Both the position numbers and the translations under genes were made by a program. From CAZPXH01 sp964591085 (GTDB taxonomy: Bacteria > Spirochaetota > Spirochaetia > DSM-27196 > CAZPXH01), in the NCBI GenBank assembly GCA_964591085.1, contig CAZPXH010000001.1:310001-374000 (forward strand): a DNA stretch of 64,000 bases, in the 5' to 3' direction. Below the pieces are notes generated by a model that worked only from the letters and a program-made list of their open reading frames with translations, searched no databases and was not told the origin of the DNA. This document shows, one piece after another, positions 1-8,243 of this stretch (the first letter of the stretch is position 1; each line of letters starts with the position of its first letter).

Positions 1-1
1 C

Positions 2-613
2 GTAGTGGGTGGAGCAAAGGTCTCCACCAAGATTGCGGTTCTGGAAAGCCTGCTCAGCAGCTGTCGGCAGCTGATCATCGGCGGTGGAATGGCCTACACC
101 TTCCTGAAGGTACAGGGCCACGGAATCGGAAACAGCCTTCTGGAAGAGGATTTCCTGGAAACCGCGCGCTCCCTCCTGGACAAGGCAGAGAAGGCGGGTG
201 TGGACGTCATCCTTCCCGTGGATCACGTCTGCGGAGTGGAGTTCTCCGAGCAGGCGGAGGCAGAGCTGGTGGACTCCACCGATGTACCGGACGGCATGAT
301 CGCGATGGACGTTGGTCCCAAAACGCTGGACCGCTATCGGGATGTGATTGCGGATGCCCGTACCGTTGTCTGGAACGGACCGGTAGGCGTGTTTGAGTTC
401 CCGAAGTTCGCAGACGGAACGCGAAAACTTGCAGTCATGATTGCCGGCAGCAGTGCGATAACCGTTGTGGGAGGTGGAGACTCGGTTGCGGCTGCCAATC
501 AGTTCGGCGTTGCAGATCGGATGAGCCACGTCTCAACCGGTGGCGGAGCCTCTCTCGAGTTCCTGGAGGGACGGACGCTTCCCGGAATCGCGGTACTGGA
601 ACAGGAAGGTTGA
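2..613 (+). CDS. pgk: Phosphoglycerate kinase, C-terminal part (cut by window start)
   Basis: Phosphoglycerate kinase transfers the acyl phosphate of 1,3-bisphosphoglycerate to ADP in cytosolic glycolysis. The reading frame is already open at base 2, so the real start lies outside the window. About 203 residues of the nucleotide-binding C-terminal half are visible. Family motifs include GGAKVSTKI at the left edge, GGGMAYTFL, WNGPVGVFEF, GGGDSVAAA and the terminal STGGGASLEFLEG. The gene stops 4 bases before tpiA, so the two glycolytic genes are probably cotranscribed. Nothing abnormal is seen in the visible part. The family assignment is secure. Confidence 0.96.
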   Translation, partial: VVGGAKVSTKIAVLESLLSSCRQLIIGGGMAYTFLKVQGHGIGNSLLEEDFLETARSLLDKAEKAGVDVILPVDHVCGVEFSEQAEAELVDSTDVPDGMIAMDVGPKTLDRYRDVIADARTVVWNGPVGVFEFPKFADGTRKLAVMIAGSSAITVVGGGDSVAAANQFGVADRMSHVSTGGGASLEFLEGRTLPGIAVLEQEG

Positions 614-617
614 CCTG

Positions 618-1379
618 ATGCGAACCACCTACATCGCTGGAAACTGGAAAATGCACAAGACCATCTCTGAGAGCGTAAACTACGCCACGGAACTGAAGTC
701 ACGCTTGGCCGGCGCCGCAAACCGGCTTCTGGTAGCTCCACCCTTCACGGCAATAGCGGCGGTGGCGGATGTGCTGCGCGGCTCCAACATCGGCGTAGGA
801 GCCCAGAACATGGCAGCAGCGGCCGAGGGAGCGCATACCGGTGAGGTGTCACCCCTGATGCTCCGGGAGGCCGGGGCTACAACGGCGATCCTCGGGCACT
901 CTGAGCGGCGATCGCTGTACGGTGAAACGAATGAATTGATCAACACAAAGATCCACCTTGCCCTGGAGCACGAGTTGGACGTGATCTTCTGCGTGGGGGA
1001 AACCCTGGAAGAACGGGAAGCCGGCAAGGTGAATGATGTAGTCGGTTCTCAGCTGAAGGCCGGCCTGGCTGGCGTTGATGCAGCCGCAATGGCTTCCATC
1101 ACGGTGGCCTACGAGCCGGTCTGGGCAATCGGCACCGGCAGGACAGCCAGCCCGGGTGATGCCCAGGCCGTCCATGCAGTGATTCGGGCACTGGTGTCAG
1201 AGACCTGGTCGGCAGCAATTGCTGAGGAGTTAATCATCCAGTACGGCGGCTCGGTGAAGCCGGCCAATGTGGAACAGCTCATCTCCATGCCGGATATTGA
1301 CGGCGCTCTGGTGGGTGGGGCATCTTTGGCGGCCGATAGTTTTGCGCCCATCGCTTTGGTGGGCAGCGGAGGTTCCTGA
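618..1379 (+). CDS. tpiA: Triosephosphate isomerase
   Basis: Interconverts dihydroxyacetone phosphate and glyceraldehyde 3-phosphate in the cytosol. The 253-residue length is normal for the family. Active-site residues are all present: Asn9 and Lys11 in GNWKMHKT, His94 in ILGHSERR and Glu166 in AYEPVWAIGTG. The phosphate-binding segments YGGSVKPAN and GALVGGASL follow. I chose the ATG at 618 because it gives the conserved N-terminus MRTTYIAGNWKM. The frame is open further upstream but that extension has no family resemblance. Four bases separate it from the pgk stop. Confidence 0.97.
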   Translation: MRTTYIAGNWKMHKTISESVNYATELKSRLAGAANRLLVAPPFTAIAAVADVLRGSNIGVGAQNMAAAAEGAHTGEVSPLMLREAGATTAILGHSERRSLYGETNELINTKIHLALEHELDVIFCVGETLEEREAGKVNDVVGSQLKAGLAGVDAAAMASITVAYEPVWAIGTGRTASPGDAQAVHAVIRALVSETWSAAIAEELIIQYGGSVKPANVEQLISMPDIDGALVGGASLAADSFAPIALVGSGGS

Positions 1380-1386
1380 ACAATCT

Positions 1387-1839
1387 ATGGCAGTCCTGAC
1401 CGGCATTATTCTCACCATTTTCGTCATCGTGGCATTGCTTCTCATCGGTATCGTCCTGATCCAGGATGAAGGTGGGGAGGGGCTCGGAGGCATCTTCGGG
1501 GGTCAGTCCCAACAGTACGGTAGGCGCCAGGGCAACGTCCTGACGCGAACCACCACAATCCTCGGCACCATCTTCATCGTAACCAGCCTCAGCCTCGCCT
1601 GGCTGAACCGCGGACCGGACGTGGATTCCATTCAGGAAGCTGCGCGCGAGGCGCGGTCGGCTGATGTACTCGAATGGTGGGAGCAGGACGTTTCAGCGTC
1701 TGAAGCGCCTGAAAGCACCGGAGTCCAGACATCGCCGGAACCCCTCCCGCTTCTTGATCCCACCGCTGATGAGGCCGCGGAAGCAGAAACAGTCGAGCCG
1801 GCAGCTGACTCGCCGGACACCGGAGCAGGCGACACCTGA
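1387..1839 (+). CDS. secG: SecG subunit of the Sec protein-export channel
   Basis: SecG is the small non-essential subunit of the SecYEG translocon in the cytoplasmic membrane. Residues 1-75 carry the two hydrophobic segments of the family, roughly residues 2-24 and 54-72. The loop between them includes the typical GGIFGGQSQQ stretch. A further 75 residues form an acidic, Pro/Ser/Glu-rich tail that is longer than in E. coli SecG and looks unstructured. It follows tpiA by 7 bases, a linkage of glycolytic genes and secG known in many bacteria. Its TGA overlaps the ATG of the next gene by one base, suggesting coupled translation. Confidence 0.9.
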   Translation: MAVLTGIILTIFVIVALLLIGIVLIQDEGGEGLGGIFGGQSQQYGRRQGNVLTRTTTILGTIFIVTSLSLAWLNRGPDVDSIQEAAREARSADVLEWWEQDVSASEAPESTGVQTSPEPLPLLDPTADEAAEAETVEPAADSPDTGAGDT

Positions 1840-2249
1840 TGCGTGTTGCCGTGGTGGCCTGGGGTTCGGGCGCGCCCGGGAAACTCAGGCCCCTGGCACA
1901 GGCTGTTTCAGCCGGGCTTCAGGCACAGGGTCATCAGTCGGCAGTGATCTTCCCACCGGATGACCAGGATCGGCTAACGGTTTTCCAGTACGTGATCCTT
2001 CTCACCGAAAGTGCGAACATCCTTGGTTCTAAGGTTCCGCCAGGCCTTCCCGAATGGCTCTCCCGATCCGGACTCCGGCCGGGCACCCGTGGCGCAGTGT
2101 TTGTGCGCAATCGCCTGATTGGTGCCTACCGCAGCCTTCGGCTGGCCATGGGCGCCATGGAAAAAGAGGGCTGCTACCTCACGTTCAACGACATAGTGAG
2201 CAAACCGGCGGATGCCGAAGCGATCGCGCGATCCCTGGACATCGGCTAA
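1839..2249 (+). CDS. Hypothetical protein, flavodoxin-like topology suspected
   Basis: I do not recognise this 136-residue protein. It begins with a hydrophobic strand, MRVAVVAWGSG. Two further short strands follow (SAVIF, YVILLTES), then GAVFVRN, alternating with likely helices. That alternation resembles a small flavodoxin-type alpha/beta fold, but I see no convincing FMN-binding loop. It contains one cysteine, near residue 113. Its ATG overlaps the secG stop codon (TGATG), so its translation is probably coupled to SecG. No signal peptide or membrane helix is visible, so a cytosolic location is expected. Confidence 0.6.
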   Translation: MRVAVVAWGSGAPGKLRPLAQAVSAGLQAQGHQSAVIFPPDDQDRLTVFQYVILLTESANILGSKVPPGLPEWLSRSGLRPGTRGAVFVRNRLIGAYRSLRLAMGAMEKEGCYLTFNDIVSKPADAEAIARSLDIG

Positions 2250-2294
2250 CGTACGCCTCGCACAGAATCCCTACTGCAATCGGCCGCTTTCCGC

Positions 2295-2300
2295 TATACT
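2295..2300 (+). promoter_or_regulatory. Possible -10 box upstream of the J-domain gene
   Basis: TATACT lies in the 72-base gap after the preceding gene and 22 bases before the TTG start. No good -35 hexamer sits 16-18 bases upstream (the hexamer there is TACTGC). Purine-rich ribosome-binding sequence, including AGGA at 2312-2315, lies between this box and the start. It is a weak sequence-only call. Confidence 0.3.
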
Positions 2301-2321
2301 GCAAGGAAGACAGGAACAGCA

Positions 2322-3122
2322 TTGCGAACCTACTACGAAATCCTGGACGTTCCCTATGACTGCTCGCAGGACGCCATCAAGGCGGCCTTCCGTCGGCGTG
2401 CCAAATCACTGCACCCGGACCTCGGACCGGAAGATGAGCTGGCACAGGAGCGAATGCGGGAACTCATCACCGCCTACCGCACGCTCTCTGACCGGGAGTC
2501 ACGGAAGAGCTACGATCGGATTCATCGCATTGCTTCCCGCGGTTTTGAGTTTGACTACCGGCGATTCCTGGTGGAGCACCGGGATGAGCCGGAGATGGCA
2601 GCGCGCTTGATCTTCTACGATCTCTTTCACAACCGTGAGTCGGAGGCGCTGGCCCTGTTTGAGGAGCAACGAATTACCGCTGGATTTGATCTGATTCGGC
2701 TGATCGGCAGAGAAGATGGAATGGACGGCCTGTTTCTGCTGGCCGAGGCCTTTGAGCGGCGGGGGCGCTACTTCGAGGCATGGGAGCTCTACGTGCTGGT
2801 CCTCCGCGAGGAACAGAGGGAACCGTACTTCCGGCACTTCTCCCAGGAGATCATTGATCGTCTGAAGGTACTGACCTGTTTCAAAATGCCCGGAGAACTG
2901 GACGATGAAAGCGTCCTCGGCTGCATTGACGAGCTCATCGCGTTCAACTTTTCGCGCAAGGACACCGCCTTCTACCTGAAGAAGGCCGCAGAGCTCCACG
3001 CTGAAGGTGGGCGATACGAGAGAGCCGCCGAGTGCCTGCAGGAAGGACTTTCGCTGGACGACAAACTCGCCGGTGTGAAGAAGCTTCGCGAGAAGCTTGG
3101 AACCCTGCTGAGCGTAAACTGA
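2322..3122 (+). CDS. J-domain protein (DnaJ-like co-chaperone)
   Basis: Residues 1-65 form a J domain, which stimulates the ATPase of an Hsp70 (DnaK). It includes YYEILDVPYDCSQDAIKAAF and the diagnostic HPD tripeptide near residue 32. The rest of the 266-residue protein lacks the Gly/Phe and zinc-finger regions of DnaJ. It is helical and TPR-like, with pairs such as GRYFEAWELY and GGRYERAAECL, so this is a type III J protein rather than the main DnaJ. The start is TTG at 2322, with AGGA six bases upstream. The client or partner Hsp70 is unknown. It ends 20 bases before the SurA-like gene. Confidence 0.85.
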   Translation: MRTYYEILDVPYDCSQDAIKAAFRRRAKSLHPDLGPEDELAQERMRELITAYRTLSDRESRKSYDRIHRIASRGFEFDYRRFLVEHRDEPEMAARLIFYDLFHNRESEALALFEEQRITAGFDLIRLIGREDGMDGLFLLAEAFERRGRYFEAWELYVLVLREEQREPYFRHFSQEIIDRLKVLTCFKMPGELDDESVLGCIDELIAFNFSRKDTAFYLKKAAELHAEGGRYERAAECLQEGLSLDDKLAGVKKLREKLGTLLSVN

Positions 3123-3142
3123 ACGTGCTACAGTCTCGGGTA

Positions 3143-4192
3143 ATGAAGAAACGGCAGATCCTGTTCGGGGGGATCCTGCTTGTCGGCACGCTTGCGCACG
3201 CGCAGCTCATCGACCGGCCGGCAGCGGTGGTTACCCTGGAAGAGACAACAGCAATTAGTCAGCGAGAGCTTCGGAGCCAGGTGGAACAGGTGGAGCAGGT
3301 CACGGGACAGCGATTGACCATCGCACAGCGCCGTGAGGTACTGAACTCCCAGATTGACAGCGAACTCATTCTGCAGGCAGCCGCACGGGAAGGCCTGACC
3401 GCCACAGATCAGGAGATTGCCCAGCGGGTTGGACAAAACCTGATTGCGGCGCAACAGCAACTGGGTCAGCAGATCAGCGAAGCGCAATTCCGATCCCTGG
3501 TTGAGGAGCAAACCGGACTTACCTGGGAGGCATACCGGGAGCAGCTGCGGGAAACACTCCTCCAGGAGAAGTACGTCCTCAGTGAGCGGGGGCAACTCTT
3601 CCAGAGCATTCCCGCGCCCAGTGAGGCGGAAATCCGCGCGGTCTACGAGGAGAATCAGACTTCCTTTGCCAGCCCTGCATTGGTCCGGTTCACGCACCTG
3701 TTCATTGATACCCGCCAACTTTCCGGGACTGAGCTCGCACAGGCGCGGAACCTTGCAGAGGACCTGCAGAGTCGAGTCCGCGGCCGGGGAATTCCTGCCT
3801 TCAACGAGCTTGTCGGCGAGTCCTTTGGAGACGACCGCTTTCAGGGCGGCGACTTTGGGTGGCTGCTGAGAAACGATTCGGACCGACTCCGGATTCTGGG
3901 CCAGGACTTTGTACGGCAGGTCTTTGCGCTGAATACCGGGCAGATCAGCCGTGTGCTTGAGTCCAATCTGGGGCTGCACATCGTGCACGTGACCAATCGG
4001 AGGGAAGCCACAGTCGTGGGCCTGGACGATCCCCTGTTCCCGGGCGAACCGGTCACTCCCCGTCAGCAGATTTTGCAGGCGCTGCAGGAGCAGCAGCAGA
4101 CACAGGCGCTGAGCCAGGCCGTAACCGAACTGGTGGACGAGCTTCGAGCGGAGGCGGAAGTCACCGTTTTCGAGGAAAGCCTGAACTGGTAG
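3143..4192 (+). CDS. Periplasmic SurA/PpiC-type peptidyl-prolyl isomerase
   Basis: Predicted periplasmic chaperone/isomerase of 349 residues. A signal peptide (MKKRQILFGGILLVGTLAHA) ends at about residue 20. Residues 30-190 form a helical chaperone region with an EEQTGLTWEAYREQL segment like the N domain of SurA. About residues 190-290 form a parvulin domain (RFTHLFIDT, GGDFGWL, FALNTGQISRVLESNLGLH). SurA proteins escort outer-membrane proteins to the BAM complex, and bamA lies later in this window. ATG 3143 is chosen because it begins the signal peptide. Only one parvulin domain is evident, so SurA-like is safer than SurA. Confidence 0.85.
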   Translation: MKKRQILFGGILLVGTLAHAQLIDRPAAVVTLEETTAISQRELRSQVEQVEQVTGQRLTIAQRREVLNSQIDSELILQAAAREGLTATDQEIAQRVGQNLIAAQQQLGQQISEAQFRSLVEEQTGLTWEAYREQLRETLLQEKYVLSERGQLFQSIPAPSEAEIRAVYEENQTSFASPALVRFTHLFIDTRQLSGTELAQARNLAEDLQSRVRGRGIPAFNELVGESFGDDRFQGGDFGWLLRNDSDRLRILGQDFVRQVFALNTGQISRVLESNLGLHIVHVTNRREATVVGLDDPLFPGEPVTPRQQILQALQEQQQTQALSQAVTELVDELRAEAEVTVFEESLNW

Positions 4193-4606
4193 ATGCCGTC
4201 CCGGCATGAATCGCGGATACTGGCCGTCCAGGCCCTTTATGCCTGGGAGGCCAATCGTGAGAATCAGGACAGCGCTCTGGCTATGGCGTGGTACGAGGGA
4301 AAAGACGCTCCCGACTACGCCCGACTCCTGGTTGCCGGTACAATGGAACAGGTTGGCGCACTTGACGAGCGCATTTCCCGCCACTTGAAGGGCTGGGACA
4401 TCAGCCGCATCTCCCGGGTAGACCTCGCAATCCTGCGCCTTGGAACCTGGTCCTTGCTGAACCAGTCGGATACCGACGCAAATGTGGTCATTGATGAGTC
4501 TCTGATGCTCGCGCACGAGATGTCTGGACCCTCGAGCCATCGCTTCATCAACGGTGTGCTGGACGCCATCCTCCGGGAGAGCCGCGGTACAGGTGGTGAG
4601 GCGTGA
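4193..4606 (+). CDS. nusB: Transcription antitermination factor NusB
   Basis: NusB binds boxA RNA together with ribosomal protein S10 and supports antitermination on rRNA operons. The 137-residue size and the all-helical pattern fit the family. Motifs are SRILAVQALYAWE near the N-terminus, ISRVDLAILRLGTWSLL in the middle and SSHRFINGVLDAILRE at the C-terminus. The ATG directly abuts the stop codon of the SurA-like gene. Its TGA overlaps the GTG start of the next gene (GTGA), so three genes in a row look translationally coupled. Confidence 0.93.
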   Translation: MPSRHESRILAVQALYAWEANRENQDSALAMAWYEGKDAPDYARLLVAGTMEQVGALDERISRHLKGWDISRISRVDLAILRLGTWSLLNQSDTDANVVIDESLMLAHEMSGPSSHRFINGVLDAILRESRGTGGEA

Positions 4607-6216
4607 GCCGGCGGCGGGGCGCGCTGCTCTTCGCCGGCGCGGGCGCGCTCCTGTTTCTGCTTGTTTGGGGGGGAATTCTTCTTTTCCTTGGTGATCAGGC
4701 GCGTAGCACCGCGTACCTCCGGGCAATGACCCGCCTGCGGGCGGCCCAGGAATCCGGGACAGACCCGGCAGAAATCGTTTCTCTCATCGGACCGGCGCTG
4801 GACGAGGCCGGAAGCCCGCAGGACGCCGTGCTTGCTCTGTCAGCGGCGTGGCCGGTTTCCGGCACCGGTCGCGTACGGATCGCGCCGGGACCGGAGATCG
4901 GCGGCCAGGTTCTCGCGTCCGTAGAGCGCGCACAAGCCCGGTTCCCGCGCTCAACCGGAATCCGGACCCTCCGGTATGACGCCCTGCTGTGGGCTGAGCA
5001 GCCACAGGCCATCCTGGATTCCCGTCCCCGGCGCAATGACGGAAGTAGCAGCTTCCGGGCCGAGGCCATTCTTGCCACAGACGCGGATGCGGCATACGAG
5101 GAACTGCACCCGAAGGATCAGGTGCTCCTTTCTGCCAGCCAGCCGGGATCGAGCTCGGCACTCCTGTCGCAGGCTGCCCTACAGACGGGGGACTCCCGCT
5201 TTTCCGTTGCCTCCGGGCTGGTATTGCTGTTGGAGGGCGATCTGTCCCGGGGAGAGGCACTCCTGCTGCAGCAAGGCACGGATCCGCTCCTGCTGAGCTA
5301 CCTTGCAGCCGATCGCGGGGAGAGCGCACTTGCGCTCGGCCTGCTCAGCGAGCTCCCGGCGCAGCGGGTGGCAGAACCAGACGTCCTTGCGTGGCAGGCT
5401 GATCTGCTTGCGTTCTCCGGGCGAACAACAGAACTCGCACCGATCTACCGTGTGCTGTCAGAGAGTTGGCCCGGCCGGGTAGGCGCGGTGGCCGCAAATG
5501 CGCACATCTGGACAGACGACGGTGCGGAGCAGGAGCGGGTACTCCGTGAGGCCTATGCCTTGCGTCCGGATGACATGGCCATTGCAGAACGGCTCCTGGT
5601 GGCCACCGACGGGCTGGAACCTGACCCGGAGGTGGGTGAGGCAGATCGGCTGACGGTGACACGGATTCACCTGAGGGCGGCCCGGGACCCGTTTCCGGCA
5701 TTCCTCGCCCTGCTGTGGGAAGGGGTTGAGCCGGACCGCGCGGAGCGCGCTGCCTACCTCGGATGGCATCTGCTGACAATTGGAGACAGGGAAGGCCTGG
5801 ATGTGCTGCTGGAACGGGTTCCGCGAGCAGAGAGTCCCCGGGACTGGGGTCTTGTGAGTACCCTTTCAGTAGCATCCGCCGTAGACGCGGCACAGACGCT
5901 TGCATCTCTTGAGAGGCTTGCCGAAGACGGATCCTGGGCGGCAGCGCTGAGCGCAGCTCGCGCCTACCGGGAAGCAGGGGACACGGACGCGGCGTCCCGG
6001 AGACTGGAGCAGGCCCGGGAACTCCTCCGGCAACACTACCCGCTTGCTGTCCGGCGCGCTCCATGGGAATCGGCGGTAGAGCTGGAAGAGATCAGGATTC
6101 TGGCAGAGTCCGGCCAGCGGGTTGCTGCCCGTGACCGCCTGGACCTGCTTCTGCAGGCAGATCCGGCAAATGCCTCAGCAAGAGAACTGAGAAGGAGACT
6201 CCAGGATGAACGATAG
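4603..6216 (+). CDS. Membrane-anchored TPR-like protein of unknown function
   Basis: A 537-residue protein with one N-terminal membrane helix (about residues 6-29), preceded by Arg-rich MSRRR. It should therefore sit in the inner membrane with its bulk in the periplasm. The remainder is Ala/Leu/Glu-rich and alpha-helical with TPR-like repeats, for example DAASRRLEQARELL and ARDRLDLLLQADPANASARE near the C-terminus. I see no catalytic motif. The GTG start overlaps the nusB stop by 4 bases and the end overlaps htrA by 11 bases. A scaffold or envelope-assembly role is only inference from its neighbours. Confidence 0.75.
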   Translation: MSRRRGALLFAGAGALLFLLVWGGILLFLGDQARSTAYLRAMTRLRAAQESGTDPAEIVSLIGPALDEAGSPQDAVLALSAAWPVSGTGRVRIAPGPEIGGQVLASVERAQARFPRSTGIRTLRYDALLWAEQPQAILDSRPRRNDGSSSFRAEAILATDADAAYEELHPKDQVLLSASQPGSSSALLSQAALQTGDSRFSVASGLVLLLEGDLSRGEALLLQQGTDPLLLSYLAADRGESALALGLLSELPAQRVAEPDVLAWQADLLAFSGRTTELAPIYRVLSESWPGRVGAVAANAHIWTDDGAEQERVLREAYALRPDDMAIAERLLVATDGLEPDPEVGEADRLTVTRIHLRAARDPFPAFLALLWEGVEPDRAERAAYLGWHLLTIGDREGLDVLLERVPRAESPRDWGLVSTLSVASAVDAAQTLASLERLAEDGSWAAALSAARAYREAGDTDAASRRLEQARELLRQHYPLAVRRAPWESAVELEEIRILAESGQRVAARDRLDLLLQADPANASARELRRRLQDER

Positions 6217-7597
6217 ACTGGCTGCCCGGGTGAAGCTGGCTGTTGGCGCGCTGGCCGTCATGCTGCTTGGAAGCTGCGTTACCTCCGGATTTCCCACCCA
6301 GCGCGGTCTGCTTGCCGCCCAGGGGTCAATGCGCCGCATTGCCGAGACCGCAATTCCCGGCGTGGTAACCATTGAAGTGGTTGAGACTCGCGAGCAGCAG
6401 GGGAACTCGCAGGACTTTTTTGAGTTCTTCTTTGGCCAGGAACCGGAAGAGCCCCGCCTCTTCCAGACAGAAGGGCTCGGATCAGGAATCATCATCCGCC
6501 AGGAAGGGGATGCCTACTACATCCTCACCAATTATCACGTGATCGGTGCCGCGGAAGTCATTGAGGTCACCCTTGATGACGGCAGGCAGTTCTCCGCAAA
6601 CCGTATTGGCGTTGACGAGCGCAGAGACCTTGCAATGGTGCGGATGGAGGCCCCGGGAGAGTCACTTCCCGTTGCGCAAATCGGGGATTCGGACGCAGTC
6701 CGGGTCGGCGACTTCGTTGCCGCCATCGGAAGCCCCTTCGGCTTCCGGTCCAGCCTCAGCCTGGGGGTTGTGAGCGCTGTCGGGCGGAGCGGACCGCGGG
6801 GAAGTATCAGCGAGTTCTTCCAGACAGATGCAGCGATTAACCAGGGAAACTCCGGCGGAGCCCTCGTGAACATCGACGGCGAGGTTGTGGGTATCAACAC
6901 CTGGATCTCCACGCAGAGCGGCGGGAGCGTAGGACTGGGCTTTGCCATTCCCATCAACGCCGCTCTCCCGGTGGTTGACGATCTCATTGCCCGGGGCGAA
7001 CCGAGATATGGATGGCTTGGCGTGAGCCTGGTAACAGTGGACGCCCGAGCCCGAGAGGCCCTTGGCAGCACCCGCCGTGGAGTACTGGTGCGGTCGGTGT
7101 ACATTGGAGACGTGGCGGATTCAGCAGGAATCCGGCCGGGCGATTTTATCACCGCAATCAACGGATCCGAAGTGCTCCGCGTTCAGGACGTGGTTGCTTT
7201 CACACAACGCAACGCTATCGGGGAGCAGCTGAACCTGGAGCTGGTCCGGGATGGCCAGCCAATGAGCATGACGGTGCAGACCGTGGAGCGGGAAGCGGAT
7301 CCGGAGCTTGCCACCCGGAACAATGAACTCTGGCCGGGATTCTCGGTGTACCCAATCACGGAAGAACTCCGAAGCGTGGGCGAACTCGGCGAGATTTCCG
7401 GAGTTGTTGTTGCAGATATTGAGCCACGAAGCGTTGCAACCCGAGCGGAAATCACCCCCGGTGTGGTGATTCGCTCGGTCAACGGCCAGGAGGTTCGCGG
7501 GGTACGGGACTTCTATCGGCTGCTGCAGCCGGAGCCCGTGGTTCTTGATGTGCGCTTCGGCGACGGGGACATCAGGGAGGTTCCATTGCCGCGTTGA
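6206..7597 (+). CDS. HtrA/DegP-family serine protease, predicted lipoprotein
   Basis: A 463-residue envelope protease/chaperone that degrades or refolds misfolded exported proteins. The N-terminus has a lipobox (MLLGSC, Cys24), so it should be lipid-anchored rather than soluble like E. coli DegP. The trypsin-like domain has the full triad: His111 in LTNYHVIG, Asp141 in RRDLAMVRM and Ser216 in INQGNSGGAL. Two PDZ domains follow, about residues 268-370 and 375-463. Both are expected for the Do family. ATG 6206 has AGGAGA upstream and overlaps the preceding gene by 11 bases. The protein appears complete and catalytically intact. Confidence 0.93.
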   Translation: MNDRLAARVKLAVGALAVMLLGSCVTSGFPTQRGLLAAQGSMRRIAETAIPGVVTIEVVETREQQGNSQDFFEFFFGQEPEEPRLFQTEGLGSGIIIRQEGDAYYILTNYHVIGAAEVIEVTLDDGRQFSANRIGVDERRDLAMVRMEAPGESLPVAQIGDSDAVRVGDFVAAIGSPFGFRSSLSLGVVSAVGRSGPRGSISEFFQTDAAINQGNSGGALVNIDGEVVGINTWISTQSGGSVGLGFAIPINAALPVVDDLIARGEPRYGWLGVSLVTVDARAREALGSTRRGVLVRSVYIGDVADSAGIRPGDFITAINGSEVLRVQDVVAFTQRNAIGEQLNLELVRDGQPMSMTVQTVEREADPELATRNNELWPGFSVYPITEELRSVGELGEISGVVVADIEPRSVATRAEITPGVVIRSVNGQEVRGVRDFYRLLQPEPVVLDVRFGDGDIREVPLPR

Positions 7598-7628
7598 GGC
7601 CCTTCCGTCCTCCGTGTTACAAGGTTTC

Positions 7629-8243
7629 ATGGTGCCGAAAGAGTTCCTTTCGTATCGGCAGGTCCGCAACAACGCGCTGAAGCTCGCCCACCGCATCCAT
7701 CGGGAAGGTTTCCTGCCGGATGTGATCTACGTCAGCCTGCGCGGCGGCGCGTACCTCGGGAACGTCATCAGCGAGTACTTCAAGGTAGTGCGCAAGACCG
7801 AACGGCCTGTGTTTTATGCCGCCGTTGTGGCCCGGAGCTACCAGGACATCTTCAGCCGCGATCGGGTAATGGTGGATGGCTGGACGTACAGCCCGGAGTA
7901 CCTCCGAAGCGGGGATCGCGTGCTTCTGGTAGATGACATCTTTGACTCCGGGCGCACCATCAACCATCTGGTGGAGATCATCCTGGAGCAGGGAATTCCG
8001 CGGACCGACGTACGGATTGCAGTCCACGATTACAAGCATCGTCCAGACACGAATGCCGATCTGCCGATCCACCCGGACTACTACTGCCGCCGGATTGATG
8101 TGAACGATGGCGCAACCGATTCCTGGATTCACTATCTCTCACACGAGCTGGTGGGGCTTACTGTCGCGGAGATCCAAAATCAGTACGGGGAGGATCCGGA
8201 GGTCGCCCAGATCCTCCAGGAAATCCTGGAGAAGAACACATGA
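7629..8243 (+). CDS. Phosphoribosyltransferase-family protein
   Basis: A 204-residue type I phosphoribosyltransferase. The PRPP-binding loop VLLVDDIFDSGRTI lies at about residues 100-113, and an upstream loop (YVSLRGGAYLG) fits the pyrophosphate-binding segment. These enzymes couple a base to PRPP, and the layout is closest to the xanthine/hypoxanthine group. The substrate cannot be fixed from sequence alone. The ATG at 7629 has ACAAGG five bases upstream. Its TGA overlaps the ATG of the giant exported protein by 4 bases, an odd partnership between a cytosolic enzyme and a surface protein. No signal peptide is seen. Confidence 0.82.
   Translation: MVPKEFLSYRQVRNNALKLAHRIHREGFLPDVIYVSLRGGAYLGNVISEYFKVVRKTERPVFYAAVVARSYQDIFSRDRVMVDGWTYSPEYLRSGDRVLLVDDIFDSGRTINHLVEIILEQGIPRTDVRIAVHDYKHRPDTNADLPIHPDYYCRRIDVNDGATDSWIHYLSHELVGLTVAEIQNQYGEDPEVAQILQEILEKNT

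Noticed and set aside
3128..4726. Long minus-strand open frame (532 codons) opposite the SurA-like gene and nusB
   Set aside because: It mirrors two well-supported plus-strand genes, has no recognisable domain and no ribosome-binding site. Long antisense frames are expected in GC-rich coding DNA.
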